From: a virus
Virus record (IMG/VR): IMGVR_UViG_3300044846_001771
Coordinates: 1 to 59,129 of that record
Length of the DNA stretch: 59,129 bases
Direction: 5' to 3' (one strand)
Part shown: positions 1 to 7,503 of the stretch, piece after piece
How the letters are laid out: each line of letters opens with the position of its first letter
How positions within the stretch are numbered: position 1 is the first letter of the stretch
The notes under the pieces: model-generated
What the model was told of the DNA's origin: nothing
Databases searched by the model: none
What the model saw: only the letters and a program-made list of their open reading frames with translations
Translations under genes and position numbers: made by a program

Positions 1-1
1 T

Positions 2-112
2 AACCAATCGGTAATGAGTGTTACAGGACAAAATCCTGTGGATAAGAGTAGAACCAATAATGACTCGAAAGACACTTACAAAAACTGTAATCTCAGGTTT
101 TTATTTTTAGGT
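2..112 (+). CDS. C-terminal end of an unidentified protein
   Basis: A frame open from the window edge encodes 36 residues ending in LRFLFLG and then TAA. A strong hairpin with a T-run follows 25 bases later, as expected behind a real gene. The fragment is too short to name and could be chance, because it has no start inside the window. Confidence 0.35.
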
Positions 113-137
113 TAAATCTTATAAGAAAAAAATTAAT

Positions 138-168
138 AGGGACGATGTGAATCGATCCCTTTTTTTTT
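138..168 (+). terminator. Rho-independent terminator
   Basis: AGGGA plus CGAT pairs with ATCG plus TCCCT around a GTGA loop, with one bulged A, and runs straight into about nine T. It closes the transcription unit entering from the left edge. Confidence 0.75.
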
Positions 169-189
169 GTTTTTTTTTATATACTGATG

Positions 190-197
190 TATTTATA
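190..197 (+). promoter_or_regulatory. Late promoter motif TATTTATA
   Basis: An exact copy of the window's recurrent motif lies 28 bases before the start codon at 226 and just after a terminator. See the late-promoter finding. Confidence 0.5.
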
Positions 198-225
198 TTT
201 AAAGATAAATAAATAATTTTACATT

Positions 226-723
226 ATGAAAAGAATAATTAGACTAACAGAATCAGATCTTGCAAGAATAGTAAGAAGAGTAATTAGTGAAGGATTTGCT
301 CAAAATACTGTTTTAGAGTTTGATTCGGTAACTGGATATAAAAGTGCATTGTTCCCGCAATTACAATATAAAAAAAATGGGACGGCATGGGACGTAAATT
401 TTGCGGGTAGTAAAACTTTAGGAAATTTAATGAATATGAGAGATGGAAGTTTCCAAGTAGTTAACACAGAGGCAGACCCAACAAGTTTAGATCAAAGGGT
501 AGCATTTGGTGTTTTCCTTAATACAACCCCTAAAACAAGAGCTGAGGTAGAAACTGCGGTTAAGGCCGTGGTCCAAGGAGGATATAAAGACCCGTTCACA
601 ATCAAGGCCGGTGGTAAAACTAAAAACGCAAAAGGTGTATTAGTTCCTTGGGGTCGACCTGGGTTTACGGCTGGAAGCGAAATGACTGATGCAATTTGTA
701 AATTGTATAACGTTACCGCATAA
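226..723 (+). CDS. Small protein with capsid-targeting-like N-terminus
   Basis: The 165-aa product has no recognised domain. Its first 22 residues (MKRIIRLTES through RRVISE) are basic and amphipathic and nearly identical to those of the protein at 4264. The bodies of the two proteins are unrelated. The segment ends V-I-S-E then G, which fits the I/L-x-E cleavage rule of T4-type prohead proteases. I infer a head-packaged protein whose leader is removed during maturation. It is a single-gene unit with a late motif upstream and a perfect hairpin downstream. The ATG start is favoured because the conserved leader begins there. No signal peptide or membrane segment is visible. Confidence 0.85.
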   Translation: MKRIIRLTESDLARIVRRVISEGFAQNTVLEFDSVTGYKSALFPQLQYKKNGTAWDVNFAGSKTLGNLMNMRDGSFQVVNTEADPTSLDQRVAFGVFLNTTPKTRAEVETAVKAVVQGGYKDPFTIKAGGKTKNAKGVLVPWGRPGFTAGSEMTDAICKLYNVTA

Positions 724-746
724 TAAAGAGATTTTTATGGAGATAA

Positions 747-782
747 AAAAAACGTAAGTCTACAATAGACTTACGTTTTTTG
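747..782. terminator. Bidirectional terminator between convergent genes
   Basis: A perfect 12-bp stem (751-762 with 766-777, loop CAA) is flanked by A-runs on the left and T-runs on the right, so it can end transcription from both sides. It overlaps the stop codon of the minus-strand gene that ends at 760. Confidence 0.85.
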
Positions 783-1206
783 ATATGTACCCAATCGCGT
801 AATTACCCTCAATATGGTAAGTGATCAATCTAAATGGTTGATTATTTTTATAAACTACAACCATTCGTGATTTACTATTAGAGTCAGAAATACTTAAAAA
901 AATATTTTTATTATTTAAAATATTTTTAGATGTAATTTGATAATTTTTTAACGTATCTCCTTCATCAACACTTGATATTACATTATTTTCTTTAAAGTTG
1001 ATATTAAAAACCATAAAATAATCTGACTCATAACTTTCCATATATGACCATCTATTCATTGTTGAGTCTGTACTCATAAAATACATTAACTCATCTATAG
1101 TCATAGTAAAATCATAAAAGTCTGTGGCAAAAATATTTACATTTTTTTGGGAAAATGACAAAAAACTTGACAATGTCATGATTAAAGAAAAAAATAATGT
1201 TTTCAT
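760..1206 (-). CDS. Small secreted protein with signal peptide
   Basis: The 148-aa protein opens with a signal peptide: MK, a hydrophobic stretch rich in L, F and S, then FSQK. Bacteroidota exported proteins typically have this S-Q junction. The mature part is acidic and beta-rich by appearance and matches no family I know. It stands alone between a terminator and the tmRNA, in the opposite direction to its plus-strand neighbours. A second, similarly built gene lies at 4809-5231. Export to the periplasm or cell surface suggests action on the host envelope, such as superinfection exclusion, but the sequence does not show the function. The stop codon is TAG. Confidence 0.75.
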   Translation of the reverse strand: MKTLFFSLIMTLSSFLSFSQKNVNIFATDFYDFTMTIDELMYFMSTDSTMNRWSYMESYESDYFMVFNINFKENNVISSVDEGDTLKNYQITSKNILNNKNIFLSISDSNSKSRMVVVYKNNQPFRLITYHIEGNYAIGYISKNVSLL

Positions 1207-1261
1207 TTTTATTAAAGGTTTAAATTAATGATTTTTTTATAAAGATAGTTATTTTTTTTTT

Positions 1262-1284
1262 ATCCCCACCATAAAGATGGGGAT
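1262..1284. terminator. Hairpin next to the tmRNA 3' end
   Basis: ATCCCCA (1262-1268) pairs with TGGGGAT (1278-1284). It sits 7 bases beyond the tmRNA 3' end and could end that transcript. In the tmRNA direction it is followed by A rather than T, so it is not a canonical terminator there. A T-run follows only on the plus strand, where no gene precedes it. A very similar hairpin lies at 4778-4807. Confidence 0.4.
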
Positions 1285-1290
1285 TTTAAT

Positions 1291-1701
1291 TGGTGGAGGT
1301 GCGGAGGCTCGAACTCCGGTCCATAATATCCTGTCAAACAAGGACTACACGTTTAGGTTAACATTTTCTAACGTTCCAAAATATTCGATTTTTAACTTGA
1401 TCGAAAACAAGGTTAGTTTGTTCTTCATTATCGTAAACTAACAACCAATAAACGACTCGATTTCAGGTTCAGTCGTATTCCACCTTAAAGGACTTCTGTT
1501 GCTAGGTTATGTGTCCACCGACCCCCGTTTCCGTTAACTAATTAAGCTACAGTAACTTCAGAACCTCTTAGTAAACCAAGAGTTTCCATTTTCGATAAAA
1601 CGTCGCCGATTGTTTTTGTGAATCAGTTTTTAAAGAGATTAATTCAGTCTCTACGTGCCCTTTATTCTCAGCCAATACCTGTCAAATCCAAAAACACCCC
1701 C
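1291..1701 (-). ncRNA. ssrA: Transfer-messenger RNA (tmRNA)
   Basis: The RNA begins GGGGGUG and ends CACCUCCACCA. The 7-bp acceptor stem closes completely (one G-U pair), and CCA is encoded. The 3' end carries a T-arm with GGAGUUCGAGCCUCC, and the 5' end has the conserved GGAUUUGACAGG. The tag reading frame runs from 1607 down to TAA at 1542-1544, starting at GGC after CAAAAACAATC, which resembles Bacteroidota tmRNAs that resume on a Gly codon. The predicted tag has 21 residues, beginning GDVLSK and ending SEVTVA, unlike the usual short tags ending in ALAA. tmRNA rescues stalled ribosomes and marks the nascent chain for Clp proteolysis. At 411 nt it is full length, with no sign of decay. Confidence 0.95.
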
Positions 1702-1732
1702 ATATGTCAAATAACTTTTGTTTATATAAATA

Positions 1733-1763
1733 CAAATATAATGGGTAAATTACAATAATCAAA
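1733..1763 (-). promoter_or_regulatory. Host-type promoter for the tmRNA
   Basis: On the minus strand TTTG (1760-1763) is followed after 19 bases by TATATTTG (1733-1740), matching the Bacteroidota housekeeping form TTTG-N19-21-TAnnTTTG. The mature tmRNA 5' end lies about 32 bases downstream, leaving a short leader for RNase P to remove. Confidence 0.55.
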
Positions 1764-1772
1764 ATATTTTGA

Positions 1773-1780
1773 TATTTATT
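1773..1780 (+). promoter_or_regulatory. Late promoter motif TATTTATT
   Basis: The motif ends 4 bases before the start codon at 1785. If the start site is where it is in T4 late promoters, the mRNA would be leaderless. Confidence 0.4.
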
Positions 1781-1784
1781 TTAT

Positions 1785-2864
1785 ATGTCAGAAATTGGGG
1801 AAACATACGAATATTTAAAAAAATTATCAAAAAAGGATTTAACGGATGTTAGATTTAGTAAATACCAGTATCCTGATATAATCGATGATATTAAATACAA
1901 TTATGATTCCCCGTCATCAAGTGTTATTTATTTTGAATTTGAAAATACTGAAGAATATTTTAAAATTTTAGGTATTGAGGATGAGGAAGATATCTATGTG
2001 TGGAATAAATTTATGGATAATTATTATTACGATTATGATTATGATTATTACAGATATGAAGAAGATTGGAAAGAGGGGTACATATTAAAAGAATTTAGTC
2101 CAGAAAATCTTAACTTGGTTAAACAAATTCTAAGATTAGTTAACCCATCAATGGTTTTACGAGATGACGATACGGATACCAATATGGGTATTATTGCGAC
2201 TTATTTAGACAAAAGGTTTGGTGATATTGAATATATTGTTAGTGAATATGGTTCTTTGAACCAAGACTGTACTAGAAGGGCGGTTAGTAATGTTTTAAAA
2301 AATGAAACTAAAAATCCATTTAAAAAACTTGGGATTAGTGAGACTTATGGGAATTACAGATTTAAAACCACTTTAGGTGTATTAATACATTGGTACGAGA
2401 CTTTAGAGGCCAAAAATTTTGATATACCAGAATTATTAAAGTTAATGTTAACAAAATACGATAGAGAATCTAGAGGTAACTGGTATGAATTGGAATATAA
2501 TGTTTGGTGTGATGATTTTGATTGGGACTCTTTTCACAAAGAAACTACCCGTCATTTAAATGATATCTTAGAAAAGGTAGAGGAAGATTTATCTGAAGAT
2601 GTGAATTTTGAAAGGTACAACGAATTGCTTAATATTGTGGAAAAATTAGGAGGTTTTAGAAGATGGATTAATATCCCCTCAAAAAAAATTGAAGTGTACT
2701 TTTCAAATTTAGATACAAAAACAGGAAAACTTAGTTTTACCTCTAGAAAACCAAACCATCCTTCAGAAGATAGATCTGTGGATAATGTTGAGGATTTAAA
2801 TTTATCACTTTACCATCCTGAATTATTTGAACAACTTAAAAAAATAAAAGGTATTATTTTGTAA
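1785..2864 (+). CDS. Acidic, Tyr-rich protein of unknown function
   Basis: The 359-aa protein is not recognised. It is acidic, with a Tyr/Asp tract near residues 82-95 (repeated YD and YY), and otherwise looks soluble and helical. No signal peptide or membrane segment is visible. It starts on the ATG directly after a late-type motif and is separated from the tmRNA by the divergent promoter region. The next gene begins 29 bases after its stop but has its own host-type promoter, so the two need not be co-expressed. Confidence 0.8.
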   Translation: MSEIGETYEYLKKLSKKDLTDVRFSKYQYPDIIDDIKYNYDSPSSSVIYFEFENTEEYFKILGIEDEEDIYVWNKFMDNYYYDYDYDYYRYEEDWKEGYILKEFSPENLNLVKQILRLVNPSMVLRDDDTDTNMGIIATYLDKRFGDIEYIVSEYGSLNQDCTRRAVSNVLKNETKNPFKKLGISETYGNYRFKTTLGVLIHWYETLEAKNFDIPELLKLMLTKYDRESRGNWYELEYNVWCDDFDWDSFHKETTRHLNDILEKVEEDLSEDVNFERYNELLNIVEKLGGFRRWINIPSKKIEVYFSNLDTKTGKLSFTSRKPNHPSEDRSVDNVEDLNLSLYHPELFEQLKKIKGIIL

Positions 2865-2889
2865 ACACCATTTATTTTTCGTAAGTTTG
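2858..2889 (+). promoter_or_regulatory. Host-type promoter for the peptidase gene
   Basis: TTTG (2858-2861), a 20-base spacer and TAAGTTTG (2882-2889) match the Bacteroidota consensus exactly. The start codon follows 4 bases later, so the mRNA is probably leaderless. This suggests early transcription by unmodified host polymerase. Confidence 0.65.
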
Positions 2890-2893
2890 TAAA

Positions 2894-3679
2894 ATGGAAA
2901 GAAATTACGAATTACTAAAAGAGGTGTTATCGGTACCCTCAAAAACATATCAAGAAGATTTATTGATACAATTTATCTGTGATTGGTTAGATAAAAATAA
3001 CATCACATATTATGTTGATGACTTATACAACATATATGCAACAAAACAAACTGATCAGGATATTGAATACTTTCCTTGTGTGGTCGCACATACTGATACT
3101 GTACATAATATTGACACAATAAATGTTAAAGAAGAGATGTTACCTGATGCTCAAGGTAATGTTAAACTATCTTTAAAGGCGTATAATAATAACGGAGACC
3201 CAACAGGAATTGGCGGTGATGATAAATGTGGGGTTTATGGGTGTTTAGAACTACTAAAAGAATTACCTAACTTAAAAGCTGCTTTCTTTGTTTCTGAGGA
3301 AACAGGATGTAAGGGATCATTTAATGCGGATCCTAATTTTTTCACTAATGTTGGTTACGTTATACAATTTGATGCCCCCGAAAATAATATGATTTCAGAA
3401 TTTTTAATGAACAAACCAATGTTTAATAGAGACAGTGAATTCTTTAATGTTGGGGGTAGACTAATAACAGAACATTTTCCTGGGGATACAGAATACCATA
3501 GACACCCATACACGGATATATACCCATTAAATAAGAACTTTGGATTGTCCTGTTTCAATATCTCTATTGGGTACTACAATTACCACACAAGAAACGAATA
3601 CGTGGTTGTTGACGACACATACAATGGTATTAAGGTGGGTAAATTAATGATAGAGGAGTTAGGTAATAATAAACATTAA
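2894..3679 (+). CDS. M20/M28-type zinc metallopeptidase
   Basis: This is a predicted two-metal aminopeptidase or tripeptidase-like enzyme of 261 aa. The full metal-ligand set is visible: H66-x-D68 in AHTDTV, D109/D110 in GIGGDD, E135-E136 in SEETG, D160 in FDAPE and H231 in YHTRNE. The family order (HxD, D, EE, D, H) is therefore complete. It is shorter than peptidase T or PepD because the lid/dimerisation domain is missing. Such enzymes trim short peptides to amino acids in the cytosol. It sits close to the tmRNA and Clp genes, so it may finish degradation of Clp products; that link is inferred. It has its own host-type promoter. Confidence 0.85.
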   Translation: MERNYELLKEVLSVPSKTYQEDLLIQFICDWLDKNNITYYVDDLYNIYATKQTDQDIEYFPCVVAHTDTVHNIDTINVKEEMLPDAQGNVKLSLKAYNNNGDPTGIGGDDKCGVYGCLELLKELPNLKAAFFVSEETGCKGSFNADPNFFTNVGYVIQFDAPENNMISEFLMNKPMFNRDSEFFNVGGRLITEHFPGDTEYHRHPYTDIYPLNKNFGLSCFNISIGYYNYHTRNEYVVVDDTYNGIKVGKLMIEELGNNKH

Positions 3680-3722
3680 TAAAAAAATTTATTCATATCC
3701 TTTAATTTCTTTAAAATTCATA

Positions 3723-3730
3723 TATTTATT
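3723..3730 (+). promoter_or_regulatory. Late promoter motif TATTTATT
   Basis: The motif lies 38 bases before the start at 3769 in an otherwise empty 89-base gap. Confidence 0.45.
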
Positions 3731-3768
3731 TGTAAATAACAAATGACAAAAATTAAAACACAAAGATT

Positions 3769-4248
3769 ATGAAGTTTTTAATCTCAGACCAAGAAAGATC
3801 AAGAATTTTGGAAATGCATCAAAACGCTACATCAAAACAATATTTAACTGAACAAACAATTGCTAATACTCAAGCCGCATCATTTGTTAATGAATTTAAC
3901 AGAGTTATGACGGCATATAAATTACCTGGATATGTTGCAAAATTTGTCAAAGGTGCCGACGATTACCACGGTAATATTGTCATTTATAAAGATGGTAAAG
4001 AACTTGTCAAATCACCACAAGATTTTGGAATTGCGGTGACTGCGAATTTATCACCAGGAGTTCAACAAACTAAAGATCCATTAGATAATTATGGAACACA
4101 ATTAGTCGATGGTAAAGTCACACAATTTGGACAAAGTTTAGAGAAAGTTTTGGGAACTGCTGACGCAGCGGCAAAAAATCAACTATCAACAGCTGTAAGG
4201 AGTGCGGTTGATGCGGTTAAAAAACAATTATCACCAACTCAAAAATAA
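3769..4248 (+). CDS. Small protein, probable head-packaged protein
   Basis: The 159-aa product has no known domain. Its N-terminus (MKFLISDQER, ending KQYLTE before Q) is charged and helical and ends in L-T-E, the same cleavage-like site seen in the neighbouring proteins; T4 gp23 itself is cut after LTE. The body is Ala/Gln/Lys-rich with a helical C-terminus. It is followed 15 bases later by the gene at 4264, which carries a different leader of the same type, so the two probably form one late unit. It is likely packaged in the capsid and perhaps injected with DNA; this is inferred from the leader only. Confidence 0.8.
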   Translation: MKFLISDQERSRILEMHQNATSKQYLTEQTIANTQAASFVNEFNRVMTAYKLPGYVAKFVKGADDYHGNIVIYKDGKELVKSPQDFGIAVTANLSPGVQQTKDPLDNYGTQLVDGKVTQFGQSLEKVLGTADAAAKNQLSTAVRSAVDAVKKQLSPTQK

Positions 4249-4263
4249 AAAAAAATAAATATT

Positions 4264-4761
4264 ATGAAAAAAATTATCAAACTAACTGAAAGTGACTTAA
4301 CCAGAATAGTTAAAAGAGTTATAAATGAAAGAAATTTGTTGATGGAAAAACATAGTTCCGAGTCTATTAATGTTAATATACCGTGGACGATAAATAAAGA
4401 AGGGAAAGAAATTGTCGCTAAATCACAATTTAATGTTGGGGAATACTATCCATCATTCTCTTATTTAGAAGGAGACCCTGATATAGTAAAACAACTTGAT
4501 AAAGATACAAAAACAAACCCATACACAATTAAAAGTGTTAGTCTTCCTGATGTAACCGCAACACCAGTCGGACCACAAAAATTTGTTAAAGGTAGTGACG
4601 GAAATTATTATTTAACGGGTAAATTACAATTACCACAAGACATTAAAGTAACATGGGGTGTTGTTCCTAATACTACGATTGTATTTAGTGACGGACAATC
4701 AGTCAGTGGAGGTGTTGTTTATAAAAAAGGAAAACAATATACACCACCAACTCAAAAATAA
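4264..4761 (+). CDS. Small protein with capsid-targeting-like N-terminus
   Basis: The 165-aa protein has a leader (MKKIIKLTES through KRVINE) that matches the leader of the 226-723 protein at most positions, while the rest differs. The proposed cleavage falls after V-I-N-E. The remainder is beta-rich by appearance, with several Pro-Gly-Asp turns, and is not recognised. It is the second gene of a two-gene unit closed by the terminator at 4778. A shared leader on unrelated bodies is best explained as a sorting signal rather than common ancestry of the whole proteins. Confidence 0.85.
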   Translation: MKKIIKLTESDLTRIVKRVINERNLLMEKHSSESINVNIPWTINKEGKEIVAKSQFNVGEYYPSFSYLEGDPDIVKQLDKDTKTNPYTIKSVSLPDVTATPVGPQKFVKGSDGNYYLTGKLQLPQDIKVTWGVVPNTTIVFSDGQSVSGGVVYKKGKQYTPPTQK

Positions 4762-4777
4762 AAAACAATTAAAAACT

Positions 4778-4807
4778 AAAATCCCCACCTGAAAAGATGG
4801 GGATTTT
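4778..4807. terminator. Bidirectional terminator between convergent genes
   Basis: AAAATCCCCA (4778-4787) pairs with TGGGGATTTT (4798-4807) and is followed by more T. It separates the plus-strand gene ending at 4761 from the minus-strand gene ending at 4809. Confidence 0.8.
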
Positions 4808-4808
4808 T

Positions 4809-5231
4809 TTATGATGGTTTTTCTATATTAAACTTTGTAATATTTTTTACTGTGGTTGAGTTATCTGTAAACCAAAACCAAATAACATTTTCACTCCCAT
4901 AATTGGTATTAACAATCAAACCATAATCAAAACTTTTTTCCAATATATTAATCTTAAGTGACCCATTACCAAGATTTACAAATTTAATTGGTAATGAACT
5001 AATTTCAACATCATCAATAAAATATGTGGAGGTTTCATTACCAAGGTCTATAATATATTTGGTGTAATTACTATTAACATCATATATTAAATCCGGTTTC
5101 ATTAACACAGAATCCACCGATGTTCTATGAAATGAAATCATTTCTTGTTTTTCAAATACGTGAATTATTAATTTTTGACTAAATGATAAAAAATTAAAGA
5201 AAAAAAATAGGGTTAAAAAAATTGTTTTCAT
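4809..5231 (-). CDS. Small secreted protein with signal peptide
   Basis: The 140-aa protein starts MKTIF and continues with a Phe/Leu core and FSQK, a signal peptide almost the same as that of the 760-1206 gene. The mature part appears beta-rich and has no family I recognise. It lies 47 bases downstream of the ClpC-like gene on the same strand. A TAAATTTG box at 5247-5254 could give it its own host-type promoter, although I found no convincing -33 box. It is probably periplasmic or surface exposed. A second exported single-gene insert of this kind in one phage suggests host-envelope modification; the role is unknown. Confidence 0.75.
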   Translation of the reverse strand: MKTIFLTLFFFFNFLSFSQKLIIHVFEKQEMISFHRTSVDSVLMKPDLIYDVNSNYTKYIIDLGNETSTYFIDDVEISSLPIKFVNLGNGSLKINILEKSFDYGLIVNTNYGSENVIWFWFTDNSTTVKNITKFNIEKPS

Positions 5232-5278
5232 ATTCTGTTATTAAAACAAATTTATAAAAAAAAACTTATTTAAAAAAA

Positions 5279-7342
5279 TTATTCTTCCTTTTTCTTTCTA
5301 CCTTTTTTCTTTGGTTCTGGTTTTGACCTATCCTCAATTTCTATTGTTTGATCATCACCTTCTCCTTTAACAAATAACATATATTCGCCCCCTTCTATAA
5401 CCTCATTGTTTAATATCTTTTCTGAAATTAAATCTTCGATTTTATCTTGGATTGCTCTTTTAATTGGTCTTGCTCCGTATTGATCATCAAAACCAACTTT
5501 TGATATAAAATCAGTTACAGAACTTTCATAAGAAACGTTATATTTCATAGATGTTAATCTGTCAATTAGTTTATCAATTTCAAGTTTTACAATTTTATCA
5601 ATATGTTCTTTTACTAAAGAATTAAATATTACAACATCATCAATTCTATTTAAAAATTCAGGTGCAAAAAATTTGCGTAATTCTTTTTTCAATACGTCTC
5701 TTTTATACTCCTCTTGGACAACTTCACTATTATTATTTGTTTTAAATCCAACACCATTCCCAAAGTCCTGTAATTTTCTAACACCAATATTTGATGTCAT
5801 AATAATTAAACAGTTTTTAAAGTTGATCTTTCTACCTAACCCATCAGTTAAATGACCATCATCTAACATCTGTAGTAAAGTTGCGAATATGTCTTTATTC
5901 GCCTTCTCAATCTCATCAAAAAGTATAACAGAATATGGTTTATTTTTAACTTGTTCTGTTAATTGACCCCCTTCTTCATGTCCCACATATCCTGGAGGGG
6001 ATCCAATAAGTCTTGAGATGGTATGTTTCTCTTGGTACTCAGACATGTCAACTCTTATTAAACTATCTTCACTACCAAATATTTCTTTTGCTAATTTTTT
6101 TGCTAAAAACGTCTTACCAACACCTGTTGATCCTAAAAATATAAACGAACCGATTGGTCTATTAGGGTCTTTAATCCCAACTCTATTTCTTCTTATAGAT
6201 TTTGATATTTTTCCAACCGCCTCTTCTTGACCAATAACGTATTTATTTAAAGTTAATTCAAGATTAACTAACGAATTTTTCTCATCTACATTTATTTTAC
6301 TAACAGGAATTTTAGTCATGTTTGAAACTACCTCATAAATGATTTCATCAGGAATACCTCGTTTACTATTTTTAAGATGATCCTCAAATTTCTTTTTCTC
6401 CTCTTCTAATTTAATTAAAACGTTTCTTTCTCTATCTCTTAATTCGGCCGCTTGTTCGTAGTTTTGTTTTTTAATAACGGTCGCCTTCTCTTTCTTTATT
6501 TCTTGGGCCTCAACTTTTAATAACTCAATTTCTTCAGGTAATTTTATGTCTATTTGCATTCTTGACCCAACCTCATCTAAAATATCAAAAGCCTTATCAG
6601 GAAACTCTCTATCCGTAATATATCTATCGGCCAACTCAACACATAACCGAAGTGATTCATCGGTATAATTAACCTTATGATGTTCTTCATATTTACCCTT
6701 ACTTTGTTGTAGTATTTGAAACGTTTCTTCTTTGGTTGATGGATCTACAATAATCTTTTGGAATCTTCTTTCTAATGCACCATCTTTCTCAAAATGTCTT
6801 CTATATTCATCAAGGGTTGTTGCTCCAATACACTGAATTTCACCTCTTGATAACGCAGGTTTAAATATGTTTGATGCGTCTAAAGAACCTGAACTATTAC
6901 CCGCACCAACCATAGTATGAATTTCATCTATAAATAAAATAATATTAGGGGTGTTCTGAAGTTCTTCAATAATCACCTTCATTCTTTCTTCAAATTGACC
7001 TCTATACTTTGTACCAGCAACAATTGAGTTAATGTCTAAAGACACAATTCTTTTATCTACCAAATTTTTTGGGCACTCTCCACCATAAATCATCATTGCA
7101 AGACCCTCTACGATTGCGGTTTTACCCGCACCTGGTTCACCAATAATAATAGGGTTATTTTTCTTTCTTCTTGATAAAACTTGTGCAATCCTAAAGATTT
7201 CTTTTTCTCTACCAATTACCGGGTCTAATTTACCTTGTTCGGCAAGTTTTATTAGATCTTTACTAAAATTGTCTAATACGGGTGTACCACCATCACCCTT
7301 TTTTTTATTTTTATCATTACTATCGTCTACAAAATCTAACAT
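5279..7342 (-). CDS. ClpC/ClpA-like AAA+ unfoldase without the N domain
   Basis: The 687-aa protein has two AAA+ modules. In D1: Walker A GEPGAGKT (68-75), pore loop KYRG (112-115), Walker B ILFIDE (135-140) and arginine finger region ERRF (191-194). In D2: GSTGVGKT (404-411), pore loop GYVG (451-454), Walker B ILFDE and TSN sensor (516-518). A short middle segment carries a UVR-like motif NYEQAAELRD (294-303), as in ClpC. The VGF tripeptide (531-533) is where ClpC and ClpA dock onto ClpP; the disaggregase ClpB lacks it. The usual 140-residue N domain for adaptors is absent; the protein starts right at D1. The C-tail is Lys-rich. It probably feeds host ClpP. Confidence 0.92.
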   Translation of the reverse strand: MLDFVDDSNDKNKKKGDGGTPVLDNFSKDLIKLAEQGKLDPVIGREKEIFRIAQVLSRRKKNNPIIIGEPGAGKTAIVEGLAMMIYGGECPKNLVDKRIVSLDINSIVAGTKYRGQFEERMKVIIEELQNTPNIILFIDEIHTMVGAGNSSGSLDASNIFKPALSRGEIQCIGATTLDEYRRHFEKDGALERRFQKIIVDPSTKEETFQILQQSKGKYEEHHKVNYTDESLRLCVELADRYITDREFPDKAFDILDEVGSRMQIDIKLPEEIELLKVEAQEIKKEKATVIKKQNYEQAAELRDRERNVLIKLEEEKKKFEDHLKNSKRGIPDEIIYEVVSNMTKIPVSKINVDEKNSLVNLELTLNKYVIGQEEAVGKISKSIRRNRVGIKDPNRPIGSFIFLGSTGVGKTFLAKKLAKEIFGSEDSLIRVDMSEYQEKHTISRLIGSPPGYVGHEEGGQLTEQVKNKPYSVILFDEIEKANKDIFATLLQMLDDGHLTDGLGRKINFKNCLIIMTSNIGVRKLQDFGNGVGFKTNNNSEVVQEEYKRDVLKKELRKFFAPEFLNRIDDVVIFNSLVKEHIDKIVKLEIDKLIDRLTSMKYNVSYESSVTDFISKVGFDDQYGARPIKRAIQDKIEDLISEKILNNEVIEGGEYMLFVKGEGDDQTIEIEDRSKPEPKKKGRKKKEE

Positions 7343-7423
7343 AATTAAAAGTTTTATCTAAATCTAAATATATTCATATTGTTAGTCAATACTTGTCTTT
7401 TTGTCAGGTCCGCATATAATTAT

Positions 7424-7438
7424 ATGACAAAATGTCAT
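7424..7438. promoter_or_regulatory. Palindromic operator-like site
   Basis: ATGACA-AAA-TGTCAT is a perfect 6-bp inverted repeat with a 3-base centre. It lies between the divergent ClpC-like and UVR genes. A second TGTC precedes it at 7402. A repressor binding here could coordinate both genes; no regulator is identified. Confidence 0.4.
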
Positions 7439-7503
7439 GTTTTAATAAATGGCATATTTTTTATAAATTTTTATTACAAAATAAACCTAAAAAATAAAAT
7501 AAA

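Noticed and set aside
1291-1360. A lone tRNA gene, suggested by the T-arm and CCA
   Set aside because: The partner acceptor strand lies about 400 bases away with GGAUUUGACAGG, so it is the 3' end of the tmRNA.
1538-1620. Alternative tmRNA tag frames
   Set aside because: The neighbouring frame starting CAATCGGCG reaches a stop at TAC-TAA before any Ala-rich end. Only the GGC frame gives a tag ending in an aliphatic-Ala C-terminus at GCT-TAA.
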